NCBI GenBank assembly: GCA_014898415.1
Contig: RCTD01000014.1
Coordinates: forward strand, 1,302,001 to 1,366,000
Reading direction: 5' to 3'
Length of the DNA: 64,000 nucleotides
From: Stromatinia cepivora
Taxonomy: Eukaryota > Ascomycota > Leotiomycetes > Helotiales > Sclerotiniaceae
This document shows positions 10,815 through 21,180 of this stretch, in pieces. The translations under genes and the position numbers were made by a program. The notes under the pieces are model-generated. The model saw only the letters and a program-made list of their open reading frames with translations, did not search any database and was not told where the DNA came from. How positions within the stretch are numbered: position 1 is the stretch's first letter; every line of letters begins with the position of its first letter.

Positions 10815-11342
10815 TTTCTATTTTCTACCACACACCATTGAGAAGTCTTATCGTCAATGATGGATGATTGGTAGGATTTGATGAAGCATGAAGATCTGTC
10901 CTCATAAAGATTTACGGCACAGCCAATCAGCAAGGCTGGCGGATAGACCAATATTTATCCCACCATAAAGTCTCCGTGTACCCTCCTTCCAACGGTCGCG
11001 ATTAGGGACAGTGTGACTCGAGCCTTATCGTTCAAATTTCCACATTGGGTCACAATGGCCGCAGTTTGAAGGAATTTGCCACAAATGAAGACAATTGCCA
11101 TACATCAAACTATTGACTTCATAGTGATGCCTTACTCAGCCACCAGATTTCGAATGTTTTTGGGGGCATTTTGCCAAAACCCTGGTTGAAGCAGAGCCTC
11201 ATGCAAGTTCATGCAATTGCAAGCCAATTGCAAGGCTGCAACCTTCAAATTGGAAAGGTACTCAGGGAAACCTCAAGCACAAAAGTGGTGGGTCTCCCAG
11301 GACTGGTTCATTCAATCTCTTGAAAGTTTGACCTGAATCATA
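10815..11342. other. Intergenic, no supported gene
   Basis: This holds the upstream region of the patatin-like gene and perhaps the promoter of the doubtful minus-strand gene. CAATTGCAAG occurs twice within about 15 bp near 11215-11235. Nothing else stands out. Confidence 0.4.
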
Positions 11343-13056
11343 ATGGATGGAAAGTCATTGACACCGTGGGATCTAGACGTACCAAGACCCCGAGGACAAT
11401 CAATCAGCGATGGAACTTCACGTGGCTCCAGTCGTTCGAACTCGCCCATGGCCTCGTCGCTCATCACTCAAAATACTACTCCAAAAAAACAAGCTGATCG
11501 ATCCATAAGTCATAGTCCAAGTAGCAGTACCTGTCGCGATAATCCTTGGAACAAGAAATATGTCCTTACACTAGGTATAACACATCCAATTTCAAGTCTA
11601 TAGACTCAACTAATCAAGACATACAGATGGTGGGGGTGTGCGTGGCTTATCCACTCTACTTATCATTCAACAACTTATGGTGCTTTGCAGCTCTTTCGAG
11701 CAGAGTCAAGATCCGCTGATCAAGTCAAGCTTTCATCCACGTCCATTTGAAGAAGGTCAAGGGTCAAGGGGCAGCAACAAAAAATCAAGGAGCGCACAAT
11801 TTTTACCGGTTCATTATTTTGACTATGTCGGTAAGGGAACCGTTACCTCTGTAACATTAGCAGCCATGGACTAATATCTTTACAGCAGGTACAAGTACTG
11901 GAGGGTTAATTGCTATAATGCTAAGCCGACTACGAATGAGCATCGATGACTGTATCCAAGAATACGAGAATTTAGGAGAGAAAATATTTGGTCAACCACG
12001 AAAACTTTCAATGCGGGGTCCCATACCGTGGAACCGGGAAAAATACGACCACCGTAAACTCGAGGAGGTTATAAAGGATGTCGTTAAAAGGAGAGCTTGG
12101 AAAAAAGATCAAATTACAGACTCTGTTTACCCCTCTAACCCAGAGCGCTGTCGAACGTATGTCTACAGGTTCTCTTTAGCTTTGCCTTACTAATGTATTA
12201 AAGAATCGTGTTAGCAGTCAGAGAAAACAACCACGCTAATGCGCCCTACCTCTTTCGAACATATGAGCATCTCAAATCACAATCCAACTATTCTGAAGAA
12301 CTCAACCCGGGCCCCCCTCTCTATATCCCTATATGGCAGGTCGCTCGAGCAACAACTGCAGCACCGACATACTTTAAACCATCTCAGATCAACAACGAAC
12401 GGTTTGTAGATGGCGGATATGGCTATAATAACCCCACCTCGCGAACATTTGCAGAGGTCGAGCAAGTTCATGGCAAAGGCACCATCGCCATCACACTTAG
12501 CATCGGTACTGGTCGACCTACAAAAGTCCCGCCGATAGCCAGGAAGAATAGTGGACTCATAGGTCACTATCGACAAATGATTAAATATACTGCAGCTACA
12601 ACTACCGACTCGGAGCACATCCATGAACATGTAAAGGACCGGACCTTGGGTCGATGCACCTATGAGCGCCTAAACGTCGACGGCGGGCTCGGCGATATAA
12701 ATCTTGGGGAGTGGCGTATTCATAATAAGGAAAACATGACGCTCAAAACGATACGAGAACAAACACTTGCATATCTCAATCAATCTGAGGTTCGTACAAG
12801 AATGGAGAAAGTAGCTAGAATGCTAGTGAAAAATCGACAAGAGAGGTCTAGGACTCGTAGATGGGATGTTGTGGCCACAGGTCATAGGTACCAGTGTCCT
12901 GAGAAATGTGAGAAAGAGACGATTTTTACAAGGGAAGATGATTTGAGAGCTCATCTTTGTGACGTTCATGGATTTTCTAGTACCCCACGGGACTCGAATG
13001 AGTGGGCCAAGCTGGAGAAGGCGATTAGAAATGGGAGAATCTTGCATGCCGATTAG
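11343..13056 (+). CDS. Patatin-like phospholipase with C-terminal C2H2-like motif
   Basis: The product is expected to be a patatin-fold lipid acyl hydrolase using a Ser-Asp dyad. Four exons (11343-11574, 11627-11830, 11886-12156, 12204-13056) give 519 residues; the introns are 47-55 nt with good branch sites. The oxyanion-hole motif DGGGVRG lies at about residues 78-84 and the nucleophile elbow GTSTG at 147-151 (Ser149). The second catalytic motif is DGGYG, with Asp305. The N-terminal 70 residues are Ser-rich and lack a signal peptide, so a cytosolic or membrane-surface enzyme is likely. The C-terminus carries CPEKC followed by RAHLCDVH, a C2H2-like spacing unusual beside a patatin domain. 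Fungal patatin proteins often have extra signalling-type domains, and the natural substrate is unknown. Confidence 0.85.
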
Positions 13057-13976
13057 AATGCCATATTCGTTGTACCTGGAATTTCTTTACTTGTTTATGT
13101 ATATTGCATTTCTAGGAGAGATTTGATGGGGCGATAATTCACGGAGCTACGTAAGGGCTTGTTATGGGGGTGGTTGGGGGGGAAAGGATGGCGTTGATGT
13201 TTGATTTTAAGATACCACTTTGCTTTTCTTTATGACGAGGCTGAATTTTCTCATGATCAAATATATTACTCTGTTAATCATGGAACCTATGTATCAATTT
13301 AAAGGTGTAGAGGTCTATATGGACAGTAAAACTATTTCAAATGGGTTTCATATTGCTCTCTTGAGCGATCTGCGGGACAAACGTCACACGTCTATTCAAG
13401 CGAATATGATCTTGTCTACGTCACTAGTTCTGAATGTATGTGCAGTTCTCTCGGCACTTTGGATGAATACTACGTCAGTTTTCCTATTTAACTTGCCCAG
13501 GTTGGCAGATATTGTCTAAACCGCTGATGATCCGGCCAACTAATTTTACTAGCAACTCCAGATTCAAATTAAGTATTCCCTAAAGTTCTCTGATGATTCA
13601 GGACGAATATCAATGCAAATCTGATTCATTTAGAACTATGTCCTAATATTCGAGTTAAATGATCGTTAACTACTAGTCTTCTACAATCTAGAATGCTAGT
13701 CAGCCGACAAGAACATATCATCCGAATCGCAGTACAACCCTTCATTCACATCGTTGGGGTCTGCAATGATTCATCCGTCCTCCTTGCATTCACACTCGGA
13801 TGCATGGTCATATTGCAGTTCCACAACCGTGTAAAATTCAAAGCATAGAAGCTCCCATCTCTGCCTACCATCTTCATACAATATCTTCAATCATAACAAA
13901 TACCTACCAACATATCTGAAAAATCTCTGCAGGATAAACACAAATTCCATTCGTACATCAACCAACTCATCAAACA

Positions 13977-14283
13977 ATGACGCAACAAAACCAAAATGAT
14001 GGGTAGGACTCCACTTCAACACTAACAAACAATGCCGCTACACCTGCAAATGATTTGAACCGACAACTTCAACAGGCTCGACAACAGCAACATCATAGTT
14101 TCCGGGAGCAACACTATGCTATTGTTTTTGGTGTACCACATCGGCGTTTATATAAGACTGATCGTCGTGCTGTGGATTGTATGTCTAGCCCTTCATCCCT
14201 TCTCCTTTCCCCCATCTCACCATTTATGCACTTCCGTTTTAGCAGTCTCAGTGTATGCAATAGTCTGGACTGCAGTTCAATAA
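13977..14283 (+). pseudogene. Candidate small gene with an in-frame TAG
   Basis: From ATG 13977 a frame reads MTQQNQNDG, meets a TAG at 14004-14006, and continues open in the same frame as DSTSTLTNNAATPAND, then LNRQLQQARQQQHHSF and VPHRRLYKTDRRAVD. A GTATGT donor at 14179 and TTTTAG acceptor at 14241-14242 would join it to SVSVYAIVWTAVQ and a TAA at 14281-14283. The peptide is Gln/Asn-rich. A consensus intron cannot remove the TAG because no acceptor follows closely. It may be a nonsense-mutated gene or a chance open frame, and no family was recognised. Confidence 0.25.
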
Positions 14284-14399
14284 TAAGGAACTTCTGAATA
14301 TTGAAATCGTTTCAATTGTTGAATTCGATTTGATTTAAATCTTAAAATTACTTTAAAGCATTTCCAAAGATCCAAAATTTGACAAGATCAAACGGAACT

Positions 14400-14800
14400 G
14401 CTATCCAGCCCGGACTATAAACACACTCCCACATTTCCCCTTCCCATCCTCGCCCCACCATCTCCCTCTTCAAATTTCAACCCCCCAACTAACCCCAACT
14501 AACCCCTCAGCAACAAAACAAACCCGCATCCCACTTCCCCTCCTCCAACCTTTCGAAGCAGATAGTATGAATCTAGGTATGCGCCGCTCCGCAACTAGTG
14601 GACTTGAATACATGGCCCGATTTAATGTGGATAGTTTGGGTTTGAGAGAGGAGAGATTGAGGGGGGAGATTATGGAGTGTTGGGTTTTGGATGATGGGGG
14701 GGAGAGAAGGAGAGAGGGGGTTAGTTGGAGGAGGTTGGTGGGTTGGAGGTTTAGGGGAGTTTTTTAGGGGGGGAAGGAGTGGGGGATAAAGAGAGTTGGG
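14400..14800. repeat. Pyrimidine-rich arm facing purine-rich arm (imperfect inverted repeat)
   Basis: The plus strand is strongly pyrimidine/A-rich at about 14400-14560 and strongly purine/T-rich at about 14635-14800. The word CCAACTAACCCC (14485-14496 and 14495-14506) is matched on the other side by its exact complement GGGGTTAGTTGG (14717-14728). Surrounding runs also pair imperfectly, so the transcript could fold into a long imperfect hairpin. The 66-codon frame inside the purine arm is compositional. Confidence 0.4.
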
Positions 14801-16073
14801 TTTTTGAGGGAGATGGGAGGATATTGATCTAGCTGGCTAGATGCCTGGGGCTAGGTGTTACATAAACTATGTAATCGTACCTTTGTTCTACTCAGAAAAA
14901 GATATCGTGGCATTTTCATAAAATTATCATTCCTCTGCAACTACTACTTATGACCTTCCATCCAGTCCAATGAGCCCTAAACTTGACGAGCTTTTTACAA
15001 GTTAGAATAAAACCTTAAACGTTAAAATCCTGACATGAATCGTATTTTAAAGAATCACATTTGCTTCATTCATCTGGATAACATAAACACATAACTGTAA
15101 AAATTAAGTCAAAAACCCAAGATGAAATACTAGTAAGTAAGTTCTGCATGAAATAAAATGCAATAACTCGCTTCGATATTCATTACTTCGTTCCAAATAT
15201 AAAGAATGAAGTATGCATATCCCCTAGATAAAAACTCATGCTGGTTTTTACGGACCTCGATAGATGGCGTACATGTGCAGAATAATTCTAGAACATCAGC
15301 TCATTTCATTGTCTATTCCCAATAGACAGACATATCATATCTCGATCCAGCCGGAAGTCAGCCGGACACCGATCGCGAGCCCATAGATCAGATCTATCAA
15401 GAATCTTAGAATCTTATTATAGCTAAAGATGAATCTCACTCAAGCATTTTCTCTGAAAACATTGAAGAAAGACCCCTAGATCCTGAAGAACCTTCCCCCC
15501 CCCCTTTTAAAATGGGATGCATGCCAAGAATGTTCAATGCAGGTCTACATACATACATCAGCATATATATCACAGCCCGACGTGCATGCATTAGCGAGAA
15601 CTCGTTTGTATTAGGGATACTATTACTGCCAAGACTTTGCTACTGATTATTCATTCTAGTCTAAGAGATCCTAGACATTAAAATTTTGATTTCTGGATGA
15701 CGAAACATGAGATGCGAGGTTGGGGGATTATGAGAGATTATGTTGGATGATACTTTTGTGTGTCAATGTTATGCTCGCCAATGCAGACTATGCAGTGCTG
15801 ACAGTTGAAGTTCTTTGGAAACTCTTCCTCATCCTTATCAATTAAGCAACCGAATTGGTTTTAAGTAGACTTATAATTAGAAGAATAGATCTAATGCAGA
15901 AGGTATTAACCCTTCGTCAATTTTCTTGACATATACATTTAATATACGCGTTTAATATACATTAATATCACTCATACATTCCCACAAACCCCTCGCTTCC
16001 CCTGCCGTACGAAAAAAAAAACCTCCCCAAACGCCACGCTCATGCAAATGCTATCTTTATTTCATTTCCCTCA

Positions 16074-18165
16074 TTACCCAAGTTGCTCTGTAAATGGATT
16101 TTTACCATCGAACTTGTCCAACTCACTACCATCCCCAGAGTACCCTATCCTATCACGATTATCGTCAATTATACGGGCATATTCAATTAGAAGTCTGAAG
16201 AGATAGATCTATGTTTTGGTTCGATTAGCACCATCCATCCACTATGACCTGCGTTCAAATGACGGATTAAACTCACCTCAATATCTTCCTTTCTCAAAAC
16301 CTTATTCGCCCATTCTCTTCCTTGTCTCCCCAACTTTCTCGCCTCGAAATCATGTCTTGGTACATAAGGCTTCCCATCTTTGCCTTTCGAGTTTGCATCT
16401 CCCGATCCAATGAAATATGCGAGGATACTATACAATTCGTCATATCGATTATCTAACGGAACAAAATGTCTCCATGCAAATAATCGACTATCGTGCCATT
16501 CCCTGAATATGGTACTTTTGATACCCAATCCCTTGCTTTTGAGAAATGCGTGCCAGCGCCCGGAGAACGAATGGCCGTCAACGTCGATGAGGTATTTACT
16601 TTTAAATTGGTTGGTGAGTTCCACACCAGGCTTGTAGGTCCAGACATCATCGTAGAAGCTGCAATTTGGTACACAGGAAGCGGCCTCAGTGAAGCCCACA
16701 TCTGTATATTTTGTGGCGAATTCGCTAGGTTGAAATTGGTCATAAGGTTTGTATGTACCTGGATTGTTCGGATCCATGGCCATAATCTCCACATTCGTAT
16801 CTTTCATAACGGTGCCGTTGGTGAGTAAAACTAGTCTTTGACGATGCATCTTCTTCCAAGTTTCTGCTGTATTAGTCCCACCAGAAGTGACACCCCTCCA
16901 AATCATACTATCCGCTTTGTCGTCCCATCCTACATCGCCTGCCGGGTTGTAGGCATATCGAGCATCATCATACTCGTAGTATTTGTTCGCGGGAAAAAGA
17001 ATATCATTGTTGATATTTACTTTACATTCTCCAAATACAGGTAGTGGAAGCTTGCTGGCCGTTACTGTGCTGCTTGCATATAAAAACCCATGCAAATCTT
17101 GAACTTCGGGCCCGATTGTACAGAGATCAGAAGAAAGATTGAAATTTGTAATAAATCCTCCCTGTGGGCTTTTATAGGTGGCTTCTGCAGCAAATTGAGA
17201 CAGTGAGTCTTTGGCATGAGATTCCGGTGGGCAGGCTTCTTTTGCAATCAACATATATTGCTGGCCAGGTGCTCTGAACCACTCTGGATCTTTCAATAAA
17301 GGTTCAGTCTCCCCATCATTGAATAAGGTTGCCCCCCTTTGCCACAATCCAGACATATTTTTAGTGAAATCAGCGACAGCTTCCGGCAACATAAGTCTAC
17401 TTGCCGTTTCATTGGTAAGGAGAGCTTGCAAATCATTCCATGGTATTGCTAGCCGTGGTTGATCTAGCCTATTCATGGCAATATCCATGTCTGGTAGGTG
17501 TTGGACAAAGGGCTCAATCATATCTTGCATGGTTTCTGCCCTCCAATTTTGATTGCTTAACTTCCAAACTTTCCCAGATCGTATGTGAATTCCAGAGATT
17601 CCGTCATCATGGTTGGCATGGAGGTGTGCCGCTTGAGATCGAATAATAGCGGGTTCGACTCCCCAAAATGGACGTAGATCATCCATGACTTGGTCAAAAT
17701 CATCAATATTATAGATGTTCTTATCCCGAGCATATTTATACCACTCCCTAAATTTCGGCGGTGGATGCCTTCCATACTTCCTTCTATATTTTGATACGGT
17801 CTCCTTGAAAGTTTTCGATCTGCTTTCATCATAAATTCGAAATGCTTCATCTGCCTCTTTCATAAGTGCAGCTATAGGATGTTGGTCTGCAATATCACCC
17901 ACCACCTCTTGGCCTTGAGGTGATGAGGGCGATTTTCTGGACTACACAAGATAACATTAGCCAAGTCAAGGGAGTTTGTTTCGGTAGAGGCGCAGAAGGT
18001 ACTAACATCTGACTCCGGCTTATTTTTCAAACCTGGTATAGGAATCTTGTTCACATTTGATTGCACATCTGTGCCAGAGAGCATGGAAAGATTGAAAAGG
18101 AGGATTATAAGGCCAGTGATGACTAGAAAGAGGACAAACCGGCGCTGACCGCGATCAAGTCCCAT
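16074..18165 (-). CDS. GT90 / CAP10-type glycosyltransferase
   Basis: This is a type II membrane protein of the CAP10/CAP59-like family (glycosyltransferase family 90), in which Cryptococcus CAP10 is needed for capsule formation and animal members transfer O-linked glucose or xylose in the secretory pathway. The exons (complement of 18165-18007, 17941-16277 and 16208-16074) encode 652 residues. Residues 10-30 (FVLFLVITGLIILLFNLSML) form a signal anchor after a basic start, MGLDRGQRR. Family features include YYEYDDARYAYNPAGDVGW, a WRGVTSGG segment and the C-terminal SKYLIDVDGHSFSGRW region. Intron 2 (16209-16276, GTGAGT to CATAG) replaces an apparent stop and restores the expected tail IYLFRLLIEYARIIDD. 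The upstream ATG at 18249 is less likely because it precedes the anchor by a polar stretch. The acceptor glycan is unknown. Confidence 0.88.
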
Positions 18166-18801
18166 GGTGCCGAATTGAGGTACTTTCTCAAGTTTAATAT
18201 CGTTTATAGAATTAATTAGAACTAGGTCTGTGTCATAAAAGTATTTCAAATGATAAAAGCATTGAACAGGCCATTAGAAAAGGGATCTTTCTTTGAAAAC
18301 TCGTATCCTGTAGTTTGTGTGAAGTATGAAAGGTTGGATGAAGTTATGGGTTACAACATGGAGAAGAGAAATTGTCGATTCCTTTAGGTATTGATTGGGT
18401 TTGGTTTGTCTGATAAGGTTCGCGCCCCTGATCTGATCTACTAAAAGTGGAAAATAGTTCTTTTCTATGCTGAAAGAAGCTTAATTTCACGGAGCTCGTC
18501 TCGAATTTCAGGCTATCTACAGGGATGAAAATGCCTAGAATTTGATTAGAACCCCCCCAAGGAAGAAAACTCAATCTGATGTTGGAAAATTAAAGCAGCA
18601 ACAATTTAAACATCCAGTTACCTAGAACTTTGAGGAAAAACAGCTCCATCCGATGTTAAAAGACTAAAGCAGCAATAATTTGAACGTCCAATCAGCAAGC
18701 AAACCAACAAATTTCACTCAGAAACTCATAGCGAGGCTCGATTTTGATATCATTCGAGACATCACAGCCTACACACTTTTCTTCCTCCCTCTGCAACAAT
18801 C
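18166..18801. promoter_or_regulatory. Divergent promoter region between GT90 gene and uL15m
   Basis: These 636 bp must drive the glycosyltransferase leftward and the mitoribosomal gene rightward. The only clear structure is a diverged tandem duplication at 18561-18695. The short minus-strand frame here is not coding-like. Confidence 0.4.
18561..18695. repeat. Diverged tandem duplication, about 62 bp offset 72 bp
   Basis: Copy A (18561-18622) and copy B (18633-18695) share GGAARAAMA, CCGATGTT/CTGATGTT, then TAAAGCAGCAA, AATTT and AAC-TCCA in the same order. Both lie in the 5' flank of uL15m, so the duplication could affect its promoter or leader. Confidence 0.45.
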
Positions 18802-19790
18802 ATGCCTCCACAATTACCAGCGCTTACTGCGTATAGTCGCTCAGCGCCAACATTTGCCACTCCTTTGGCTGCATTTCTTGCGCCATTTATGCAAACTCGG
18901 AGCGCTTCGATTCTTGCAACTCTGTCGGATAATTCTGGGGCATATAATAAACGTATACGAAGAGGTCGAGGTCCGTCATCAGGCAAGGGAAAGACATCGG
19001 GGCGTGGTCACAAGGGTCAGAAGCAGCATGGAAAAGTACCAGCACGATTTCAAGGTGGTCAAACACCACAAGATGTTGTTCATGGTGTGAGGGGATTTGA
19101 GAATCAGTATGAATCTCCCACTTTTTCTATGCCTAATTGGGATTCACCATTCATTCCTAGAAGAATTAATGCCGAATTGAAACTAATATACTTCTCAGTT
19201 TTTCAGTTGACATGTCCCTAATAAATCTTAATCGCATACAAGATTGGATTGACCAAGGCCGACTCGATCCCACACGACCTATTACTTTGAAGGAGTTAGC
19301 AGATTCTCGATGTTTACACGGAGTGAAGGATGGTGTGAAGCTACTAGCGCGGGGAAAGGAGGAGTTGAAGACACCAATCAATATCTTGGTATCTCGGGCT
19401 TCGGCGACGGCAATTGAGGCAGTGGAGGCGATTGGAGGAACAGTTACAACCAGATTTTATACAAAACCAGCGATTAAGAGGCTTCTAACAGGCGAATCCG
19501 TCTCCAGTTCTGTCCCACTTTCAGCAATCGACGCCCAGTTGGTCAGTGACTCACCAATCCTCACAGCCGCTTCTGCCGCGTCACCTTTCTCGTACCGCTT
19601 GCCTGATCCCACGAGTCGTAAAGACATTGAATATTACAGAGATCCGGCGCATAGGGGATACTTAAGTCATCAAGTGGAGGAGGGTCAAGGACCAAGTTTG
19701 TTCTTTAGAGCTCCTCGAACTGGAAGTTTCCAAAAGAAGTCGAAGAAAACAGGTACAGCTGCTGCGGCGAGGGATAACAGGATCTGGTAA
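18802..19790 (+). CDS. mrpl10: Mitochondrial ribosomal protein uL15m (MRPL10 type)
   Basis: A structural protein of the large subunit of the mitochondrial ribosome. Exons 18802-19106 and 19199-19790 give 298 residues. The first about 35 residues are rich in Ala, Ser and Pro with an Arg near 33, fitting a mitochondrial presequence. The bacterial L15 signature follows: [20 protein letters not shown] and GQKQHG. The 92-nt intron (GTATGA to CTCAG, branch AACTAAT) interrupts GFEN/HFSVDM, and exon 2 carries [15 protein letters not shown] and [20 protein letters not shown]. The alternative acceptor 9 nt downstream breaks the frame. Confidence 0.93.
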
Positions 19791-20660
19791 AAGGTGCCAT
19801 TGTATCTTAAATTTATGGAACGGCTGTGTCGTATTCCAGAATGAATCGAACAGTGGTTTGCAGTTCATAGTAGGCTGAACTTTTTACTCTGGACTATCGA
19901 CCCACAAAAGTCAGCCTCAAGGACAACAGATGGCGCCGATTCATTCCGATGTTTGCAACCATGCCCATTGCTCTGCAGATATATCATATCACGATTCAAC
20001 GAGAACAAGACAGACCAAGGTGTAAGAGCCTTGGCCTCATTTATAGTTCTGGTATGGCTCGAAGCTTTGGATCTAGATCAGGTATGGCGAAGCAATGAAA
20101 GTGCAATGCATTTGTAGTAACCTGGAAAGTTTCGAAAGAATGCCCTGCGGACTGCTTTTGCACCAACAGACGTGAAGAATTGTAGAGTCTTATATTGCCT
20201 ATGGTGTTTCCAGCATCATACTCTTCTACTTAAAACATCTATGTGAAATCCCAAATTGAACATTCTGTACTTTACCAAAAGTATGAGTAAATATGATATT
20301 CCCATGCCTGAGCACTATTTGAGCATTGTAAATCCATACATTATCAATAGCCAAGGTTGAGCTTTTGCATGAACTAAAGGGGCTCACATTTTAGACGACT
20401 TCATTCATCACAGACGGTATGAACGTGACTAGACTGATGAATTGAAGTTAATCCAAAAGGTATTTAGTATTTTACAACGTAAAATGGACTTAATCAAAAT
20501 ATTTTTTATAATTCTTCAAAAATTTCATATCAATCTTTTCATTTGAGTTTCCTATTATTAAACTACAAGTTCGTTTTAGATACTATAAAAAGAAGCAATG
20601 AGTATATGAAGGGATTTTGGAAGTAGAGTGGATTCATACCTCCGCAGTCCTATCTATATA
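19791..20660. other. Intergenic, no supported gene
   Basis: This is the 3' flank of uL15m followed by AT-rich sequence. Neither strand shows coding-like frames. The MVP1-side promoter begins after the MITE at 20661-21002. Confidence 0.45.
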
Positions 20661-21002
20661 TAGTAGAACCCTGCTATACCGGTTACTTTTATATAGAATC
20701 CTGTTTATACTGGTCATTTTTCTATATGTGAGTATCGTAATTTAACGAATACTGACCAAAATTTCAGAATTCCGGTATAAAAATTGCGGGGAAAAGGCTC
20801 GTGCGCCCTCGCTACGAACCTATCACATGATTGATATATTCATAAAATTTCAGGGGGGGTCGAGGCTAAAGTTTTGTGGCTGGGGTTACTAGGATTTGGA
20901 ATTGACCATATAAATTTTATTGATGCCTTATTGCCTAACCTCGATATACCGGAATCCCCGTTATACCGGAATTGATTGGTCGAATTCTTTTGGGTTCTAC
21001 TG
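20661..21002. mobile_element. 342-bp pogo/Tc1-like MITE in the MVP1 promoter
   Basis: The left end is TAGTAGAACCCTGCTATACC. The right end read on the minus strand is CAGTAGAACCCAAAAGAATT, so the termini match at AGTAGAACCC. TA lies immediately outside both ends (20659-20660 and 21003-21004). CAGTAGAACC ends with CTATA/CCGG-like subterminal repeats are typical of pogo/Fot-type elements. CCGGTATA-type words occur inside both arms in opposite orientation. There is no transposase frame, so the copy is non-autonomous. It ends 178 bp before the MVP1 start codon. Confidence 0.6.
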
Positions 21003-21180
21003 TAATACACTAAATATGCGCGGTTACATGAGAACGCATGTCCAAGCTTTCAGCGTCTGGAGCTTCCAAGCTGCCAAAATCCCCAAAACAATCATATATG
21101 ATAACGACGGTGCGATACGGATTTATTCCATTTTGACTTATTGTACCTAGTTATACATCTCAGAGATTATTACTGGTATA

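Larger units (their letters stand above)
13057..16073. other. 3-kb intergenic region with one doubtful small gene
   Basis: Apart from the candidate at 13977-14283 and the purine/pyrimidine inverted pair at 14400-14800, described separately, no coding frames are convincing. The right 1.2 kb is AT-rich and has a C9 run near 15496-15504 and an A9 run near 16012-16020. Confidence 0.4.

Noticed and set aside
14567..14767. 66-codon plus frame
   Set aside because: Encoded by a purine tract, giving mostly Arg, Gly and Glu; composition alone explains it.
20920..21150. 76-codon plus frame before MVP1
   Set aside because: It starts inside the pogo-like MITE and crosses its right end.
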